Source of the DNA: Perkinsus olseni | Taxonomy: Eukaryota; Perkinsozoa; Perkinsida; Perkinsidae | Direction: 5' to 3' | Assembly: GCA_013115135.1 (NCBI GenBank) | Contig: JABANP010000258.1 | Span: forward strand, 1 to 64,000 | Length of the DNA: 64,000 nucleotides | Part shown: positions 57,870 to 64,000 of the stretch, one piece after another | Numbering within the stretch: the stretch's first letter is position 1 | How the letters are laid out: each line of letters begins with the position of its first letter | Program-made: the position numbers and the translations under genes | The notes under the pieces: model-generated | Databases searched by the model: none | What the model saw: the letters and a program-made list of their open reading frames with translations, nothing else | What the model was told of the DNA's origin: nothing

Positions 57870-58803
57870 ATGGTTCTCAAAGTGCATTACTTCGATGCCC
57901 CCAAATCGTGGTGAGCCCATCCGCTTGGCTCTCGCCATCTCAGGTGAGTCTTAACTCAGTGACACTGAGCCAGTATGTGCCTCATGCTTGCGCTCAGGCA
58001 TCAAGTTTGAGGATGTTCGTATCGACCGTGCAGACTGGCCCACCAAAAAGGCGGCAAACGTCTATCCTATGAACCAGTTGCCTGTGCTGGAGTTCGAGGA
58101 TGGCACCATGGCGACTCAGTCTACTGCCATCCTGCGCTATGTTGGATCGGTAGGGAAGCCCGAGGCCTTCCAAAGGTCATTCCGAGTCCTCGATTAACTC
58201 ACTTTGCTGCTGCCGCCTTAGCTGAAGCCCTCCGTCGGGTTGTATCCCGCTGATATCCTGGCAGAGGCTCCGTGTTGACGAGATGCTTGGGATTGTCACA
58301 GACATTCGCGCTAAGATAGGGGCCACGGTTCATATGACCGATGAAGCTCAGAAGGCTGCCGCCCGCAAGGTGAGCGCCTGAGCGCGTCTCCGCTCTCTGC
58401 GTGCTCAGTGGAGCGAAGTATTAGCTTTTCTTCTCTGAAAGCATGCGATTACTTGAAGTTTGGTTCTTTCATTCCTGGTGCTTTATTTCCCCACAGGACT
58501 TGGCTGAGAAGACTCTACCGTTTTACTTTACGAGGATTGAGAAGATGATGGGTAGTCACAATTTCTCAGCTGGAGACAGATTGACCATCGCCGACTTGGT
58601 AGTCATCATTTTCGAGTATAAACGTTCACACTACCCTTCAGGATTTGGTCGGGGTTCTAGAGTGGTTGGCATCCGGGGTCCTCACTGGAATTCCGGCTGA
58701 CATCGTCGACGGCTTCCCTAAGCTGTTGGCCCTTCGCAAGCTAGTTGGTGAGGTGCCAGCTGTCTCTTATTGGAGGGAAAAGCGAGAAGTCATGCCACAG
58801 TAG
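57870..58803 (+). CDS. glutathione S-transferase, sigma-like, copy 4
   Basis: Exons are 57870-57943, 57998-58149, 58222-58369, 58497-58598 and 58642-58803, with the same intron positions as the other copies. It begins MVLKVHYFDAP and has QLPVLEFEDG and TQSTAILRYVGS, a helical domain from LKPSVGLYP and the end WREKREVMPQ. Two +1 breaks occur: one at CCC-A, 57900-57903, just before the conserved GEPIRL, and one after CCC at 58246-58248, where skipping one base restores LRVDEMLG with exactly the spacing seen in copy 3. In copies 3 and 4, exon 5 is almost identical (LVGVLEWLASGVL). Either a recent pseudogene or an assembly error. Confidence 0.82.
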
Positions 58804-59093
58804 GCACTACTGAGTAGTGATATGAGTAATCTCCCATTTAATTTTATCTGAGACATCCCCGGACATGTTGAACCGGAGGATTCGAAGTTACGATCTCGAG
58901 GACGGTTTATTGTTTGAACTTCTCAATCCATGTGGGGCCATATTGAGTTCAAGTATCAAGTTGAGTGCGATACTTAAAGAGGAAACTGGGGGGAAGCTCG
59001 GCGAAACCAACGAAAGATGATGGTCTGGAGTCCAGAGTCTGGACACCTGTTCCAGGGCTTGTCACACCCTATGATGGGGACATTGATGTTGCT
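58804..59093. other. spacer between GST copy 4 and minisatellite
   Basis: About 290 bases with no gene; presumed 3' UTR and flank. Confidence 0.5.
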
Positions 59094-60265
59094 GTGTAAC
59101 CACTGATGGTGACACAGATAAATACAGCGGCGTGGTAGTGTATCCACCGATGGTGACACGGATCACTGCACCGAAGAGGTAGTGTAACCACTGATGGTGA
59201 CACAGATAAATACACCGGCGTGGTAGTGTAACCACCGATGGTGACACGGATCACTGCACCGAAGAGGTAGTGTAACCACTGATGGTGACACGGATCACCG
59301 CAACAACGTGGTAGTGTAACGACTGATGGTGACACAGATAAATACACCGGCATGGTAGTGTAACCACCGATGGTGACACGGATCACTGCAACAAAATGGT
59401 AGTGTAACCACCGATGGTGACACGGATCACTGCAACAAAGTGGTAGTGTAACGACTGATGGTGACCCAGATAAATACACCTGCGTGGTAGTGTAACCACC
59501 GATGGTGACACGGATCACTGCACCGAAGTGGTAGTGTAACCACTGATGGTGACACGGATCACCGCAACAAAGTGGTAGTGTAACGACTGATGGTGACACA
59601 GATGAATACACCAGCATGGTAGTGTAACCACCGATGGTGGCACGGATCACTGCAACAAAGTGGTAGTGTAATCACCGATCGTGACACGGATCACTGCAAC
59701 AGAGTGGTAGTGTAACGACTGATGGTGACACAGATAAATACACCGGCGTGGTAGTGTAACCACCGATGTTGACACGGATCACTGCACCGAAGTGGTAGTG
59801 TAACCACTGGTGGTGACACGGATACACACACTGATGTGGTAATGTGACCACTGGTGGTGACACGGATGCATACACCGATGTAGTAGTGTAACGACTGATG
59901 GTGACACAGATAAATACACCGATGTAGTAGTGTGACGACTGGTGGTGACACGGATCACTGCACCGAAGTGGTAGTGTAACCACTGATGGTGACACGGATC
60001 ACCGCAACAAAGTGGTAGTGTAACGACTGATGGTGACACAGATAAATACACCGGCGTGGTAGTGTAACCACCGATGGTGACACGGATCACTGCACCGAAG
60101 TGGTAGTGTAACCACTGGTGGTGACACGGATACATACACTGATGTGGTAGTGTGACCACTGGTGGTGACACGGATGCATACACCGATGTGGTAGTGTGAC
60201 CACTGGTGGTGACTCGGATGCATACACCGATGTGGTAGTGTGACCACTGATGGTGACACTGATAG
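59094..60265. repeat. 44-bp minisatellite, about 27 units
   Basis: Units are 44 bases (GTAGTG at 59135, 59179, 59223 and so on) built on GTGTAACCAC, TGATGGTGACAC and a variable third block. Three block types recur (CAGATAAATACACCGGCG, CGGATCACTGCACCGAAG, CGGATCACCGCAACAAAG), often in that order, giving an apparent 132-bp higher-order repeat. Units near 59810-59940 and after 60110 carry a fourth type (CGGATGCATACACCGATG). Long open frames on the minus strand through the array are a by-product of the stop-free repeat. Confidence 0.95.
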
Positions 60266-61915
60266 ACTATCCTCCACAGTTCCACATAGGCGACGGAGCT
60301 CCCTTGTCGACTTGGCAGAAGTGGCTCAGTCCAGTACTTTGAATCGAGTCTCACTTACTTGATTTTTTGTTCCAATGGCAACGCACCGGTGGCCATCGGA
60401 TACTGCGTTCACACCAGGATTATCCCATAAGAGGAGTTCGGTATTACAGATCGAATACTACATATTGAAAATAGTGCTAAGGAAAGGATCCTTTCCGAGC
60501 GGATAAGATCACGTCTGTAAGGAATCTATGAAAACTCGTCACTCTGTGCTTTGTTCTGAGCTAGAAAATCCCGTAACTAGCTGTTGATGTGCGGATCTCT
60601 TCGAGATATATGCTGGTTGAGTTCTACGGATCCTAAATTCAGAGCTTACGAGAATGGCATAACTCGGCTGTGCCTATATTACTCTCGGCCTGAGGCATTG
60701 ATCAGTATGCCGAATCAGAACAAAGTACACAGTAACGTAGTAACCACCGATCTGCGCTAAACCGGTCCAGAGCTTTGACAATCCTTTCGGAGCGATGAGA
60801 AGTGTCGAACCTCTCGTTGCGTTAACAACGCTTCTCTATTTCGAGTTAGGTGGTGTTCCTCAACTCATCTCCTCAGCCTCCAAGGAATGGGCAGAAAAGA
60901 GAGCAATTGTCTCATTTTTGGCTTGCCGAAATGCGGAGAAAAATTGATTGGCCACAGCTTCGCCACATCGTCGGTAACGAGTCGTCACTGACACAACTAC
61001 ATAAAGCAACGATCTCAGCGTGAAGTCTCCTTTCCTCATCCACCCAACTTTGCAATGGACCAAGACCATGGGGAGTGTTATCAATGCATAAACATCTGAG
61101 GGTAGCCACCAAACTATACTGCCTACCAGGAAGGCTTCAAGTTGAAGTGACGATGCCGCGTGAGAGAAGGCAGTTTATTAGGCATACCCAGCAATAGGAG
61201 ATTACAAAGAGCGGAAGGCAATTTCCGAGCTTCGACATTGTCCTTGTGAGACACGTAAGATTATCTCGTGAACTCATCGTCTGAACTCACCATATTGCTG
61301 AACCTCAACTAGATGGAAATATCGTCTAAATGCATTACTAAGGTTGTAATACTATCATAGCCAAGCGTCATAATGTCCCTCTGGGGATATCATTCGCCGT
61401 GTTGCAGTTGTGTTCGAAAAGAACATACTCGTGCGATGCATCATAGCAAGAGCTGGGGCCAGAGAGGCACATGGGTTTCCCGTTTATTGGAAAGGTCCGC
61501 CGCTTCCTCGGAGCTGAGATTTCCCCAATTGCATCCCACGCAACTGAATTTGTATCACACAAGGTCGCAGGTTCTCAAGAAGAGAAGGGTAGGGCTCTCG
61601 TCCTATGAAGAGCCCTACTCAGTAGACCTACTGAATAACACAACAGCAGCGTAGAGAATCTAGGCTCTTATAAATCAGGTGGAATCACAATCTTAGCAGA
61701 TCAAAAACTGCGTAAGGAAACTAACGGCTTCAAATGTGGGTTGCAGTTATCTTCCATAATGTACTGTTTGTTTGTCCTTCGACACCGAGGCAGCCAACAG
61801 AAGCCTTCACCCGCGACGACTTCTTCGCATGAGCAAATGCCGTGGCACAATCACGAATGAGCCTGACATTTTTTTGCATCGGAGGCTAATTCAGCCTGGC
61901 TGCAGCAACTCGAAC
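60266..61915. other. 1.6 kb without a recognisable gene
   Basis: Short open stretches on both strands, none with domain content or splice structure I can support. Confidence 0.5.
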
Positions 61916-64000
61916 TCACGGCTCCTCCGGTAAGTCCGTCACTCCCAGCTCTCTAGCCTGCGTTAGTGCTAGTTCCGCCTGCGAGAGTGCCTCCGAAACA
62001 GCAGTCTTGTCGCCTACTCGGAACTTGCCTAGTGCTTCATGTGTACCTGCCCTCTGGCAAATCTCATCTACAAAAGCCATAGCGAATGTGTATACCGGTT
62101 ATGACGAAGTCTCCAATGCTGGTTCGATCACGGCCACGGGTGGAGTCTGGCGCGGGAGTCTGGAAGAATGCCAAGCAGTTGTCGTGCTCGTCATGGACGC
62201 CTGTTTCTCACCGTTGGAGGGCTCTTGATATGAATACCTCGCTCTCTAGAGCTGAGCTGCTTCATGCCAAGTGCCGATCGTATGATAAAACGAAGATGTG
62301 TAACTCTGCCAATAAACATCAGCTGCAGGCTCGTCGTTAACAGGGCCCTACTGTGTCAACTTATCGATGAGCTCACTCTCCCTCGAGCATCGAACGGGCG
62401 TTGTGTTTACTATAACGTCGTTGAGCAGGTCGAAGAGCCTCTCGAACTTGATAGGCTCTCCGCCGTCAAGTAAGCTTTCGACCCGAGTCTCCCAGGGGTC
62501 TCCACAGCGTTCCTTGAGACCGAGGAGCCAATCTGCATTAGGCGGCTCCATCGGGAACCTCCATGGGATGCCCTCGGACTCTCGCTCCTCTAGGATGGAT
62601 GAAATTGTCGATATATCCACTCGAAGCGCCGAGGCGCTGCGAGGGGAGGATGGTGATGATAATGTACTGTTGTTGTCGATAGGAGACGTGCCGGGCGACC
62701 TGAAGTAGGCTAACTGTGCCACTGCAAAGAGGCCTACAAGAGTACTTCGTGCTCTTCCACGACTTCATAGCGTTCTGCTTGGCCCGTCTCTCCGGCCGAG
62801 TGGGTGTGAGTTCACCTTCGCTCTTCATGCACTCTAAGTCGTCTGAATGGAGCTCGTGTGCCGTGGGAGTTGAGGGAGCCTCTCCCGAGGTATAGCGCCA
62901 CCGAGCGGTGTACTCTTGTTATCTTTGCGGTACCACGCCCTCCATCTCTTGAAGCGGCGCTGACAACCTGAAGAGGACTTGCCCGATCGGCGATGACCAT
63001 TTCTCCCACATTGGAGTATCTTAGAGAGGTCGTCCGAATCGAGGAGGTTGTGGATAAGTTTGGACGCCACTGGATGGCCGCAGCAAGCTCCAATGTGTAC
63101 GTTGCAATACACCAGCCTATCAAGACGGAGGAGATGTCCCAACCTTGGTGATGGAGACGAGCACCAACCCGCAATCCCTGCACTCCCCAGCGACGATCGA
63201 ACAGAACTGGCGGCAGATGTAGCATATCGCACCATCAGCCTCTCGAATATACCAATCGTTAGCTATGTTCCTGGACAAGCAGTCCACAGCGTCCTCACAG
63301 CGGAGGGTCCCTACCTGGATGCTGGTGAACCGGTGCTCCTAAAGCCGAGAGGGGACACAGTCCGACGGGCTCTCGAGGTGTTAATGATGAGCCATGGCTT
63401 ATCCGGGTCGATTCGGGCGAGGATGTCGCTAGACGATCGAGGGGAAGCTGTTATGGCCTGAACGTGGCAAGCATGGCGAGCTTAAAAGACGGCAGCTGCA
63501 GTCTCACCTTCGGAGTCGCCGTGCGCTGTTTCTTGATGTACTGAAGGTGCCTCATGGCCTGCAGTGCCAACAGGGGGTGCATGTCCTCTCCGGTGGCGTA
63601 GACGCGACAGATGTTGATGACCAAATCATCGAAACAGAAGATGGGCCGTCGGCACGAGTTGTGTGTACGCCCGACCTGATCCCAGGCGATTCTTGCCTCT
63701 CAGCAGCTGAGCAGCAGTAGCGCCTTACACGCCACTGAGCCCATCGTTATCCAGTCCCTCGCAGGGACATTGACTGCCTCTGCGAGATTGACGCCGGCGT
63801 TGAGACCCCCATGATAGGCGCCCGGGAAGGTGAGGACGATATCCCCTGTAAGCGACTATTCATCCCAGAGAGGGGTTGCCCTTGCCCTAACCTGGTCGCT
63901 GCACTCCTCGCGTGACGCGCAGGCCTTGGGTGAGCAGCATCTTGGGGTCCATCATCGTCGTCATGTGCTGCAGGAGGGATGCCATGACCGACTCGGAGGT
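61916..64000 (-). CDS. KDM5-like JmjC histone demethylase, 3' part
   Basis: JmjC oxygenases remove methyl groups from histone lysines using Fe(II) and 2-oxoglutarate. The gene enters from the right edge, so the N-terminus and the first two iron ligands are outside. The visible exon (64000 to about 63910) has HMTTMMDPKMLLTQGLRVTR and GVQRPG and is closed by a gttagg donor. The next exon (from about 63850) has DIVLTFPGAYHGGLNAGVN and LAEAVNVPARDWITMG, with the third iron ligand His in AYH. Downstream, FCFDDLVINICRVYATGEDM is followed by a C5HC2-type zinc finger (CYICRQFCSIVAGECRDCG, then LVYCNVHIGACCGHP). Later pieces at 62722-62348 and a last exon about 62078-61916 (ALSQAELALTQARELGVTDL, stop TGA) fit the helical PLU-1-like tail. 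JmjC followed by C5HC2 is the KDM5/KDM4 order. Some junctions are unresolved. Confidence 0.78.

Noticed and set aside
15301..58248. A fixed nuclear recoding rule in which every GGG or CCC shifts the frame
   Set aside because: Many GGG and CCC codons are read normally in conserved positions (LSM6 IRGNN, POLR1B AAPCQP, helicase YDKGDW, GST copy 4 SVGLYP), so no universal rule holds.
59069..60354. Long minus-strand frames across 59-60.3 kb as repeat-protein genes
   Set aside because: They are by-products of a stop-poor 44-bp satellite whose period is not a multiple of three; no start or splice context supports them.
1..64000. CRISPR array, bacterial operons or prophage
   Set aside because: Spliceosomal introns, eukaryotic tRNAs and eukaryote-only complexes (Pol I, NUF2, LSm, DRC) exclude a prokaryotic origin; the only tandem repeat arrays lack unique spacers.

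Overview
This is a eukaryotic nuclear window of roughly balanced base composition. Most genes are cut by short GT-AG introns of about 45-300 bases with clear (C/T)AG acceptors. The proteins place it in a flagellated protist: a dynein regulatory complex subunit, RNA polymerase I, NUF2, LSM6, a lipase maturation factor and a JmjC demethylase. Gene style and the mix of recognisable and orphan proteins suggest an alveolate, most likely Perkinsus. That assignment is inference; no rRNA or spliced-leader sequence is present to prove it.

Layout. 1-5.5 kb: a frame-broken Ty3/gypsy-like LTR retrotransposon (gag with a CCCH finger, DSG protease, YDD reverse transcriptase, RNase H, integrase), then a non-coding tail with a perfect palindrome. 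5.9-13.7 kb: poorly recognisable coding sequence around an intact four-exon LSM6. 14.2-21.4 kb: lipase maturation factor (-), flagellar DRC12 (+), major-facilitator phosphate-type transporter (-). 21.6-26.2 kb: RNA polymerase I second-largest subunit (+). 26.6-39.3 kb: a dense minus-strand block with tRNA-Glu, Rad4/XPC, a helical orphan, a small membrane protein, an ERO1-fumarate reductase-cytochrome b5 fusion, a DNAJC11-like J protein and another long helical orphan. 39.7-44.3 kb: a small membrane protein (-) and a tandem pair of orphan paralogues (+), one carrying seven 14-residue repeats. 45.0-51.7 kb: a TRAIP-like RING ligase with a C-terminal PIP box, NUF2, and a DEAD-box helicase hosting a tRNA-Thr in its first intron. 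52.4-58.8 kb: four tandem glutathione S-transferase genes. 59.1-60.3 kb: a 44-bp minisatellite. 61.9-64.0 kb: the 3' part of a KDM5-like JmjC demethylase (-), running off the window.

The most striking object is the fusion at 31.6-34.9 kb. It has a signal-peptide-like start, an ERO1 thiol oxidase domain with the CxxCxxC flavin-site motif, a soluble fumarate reductase flavoprotein domain, a cytochrome b5 domain, and a C-terminal DDEL that resembles an ER retrieval signal. Read together this suggests one ER-luminal enzyme that could pass electrons from disulfide formation to fumarate instead of oxygen, a possible anaerobic oxidative-folding system.

A second window-wide pattern: several well-conserved genes are interrupted by single-base frame breaks. 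Most are +1 and sit directly after an in-frame GGG, CCC or TTT. This is either homopolymer over-calling in the assembly or a real decoding phenomenon. It must be settled before any of these genes is called a pseudogene.
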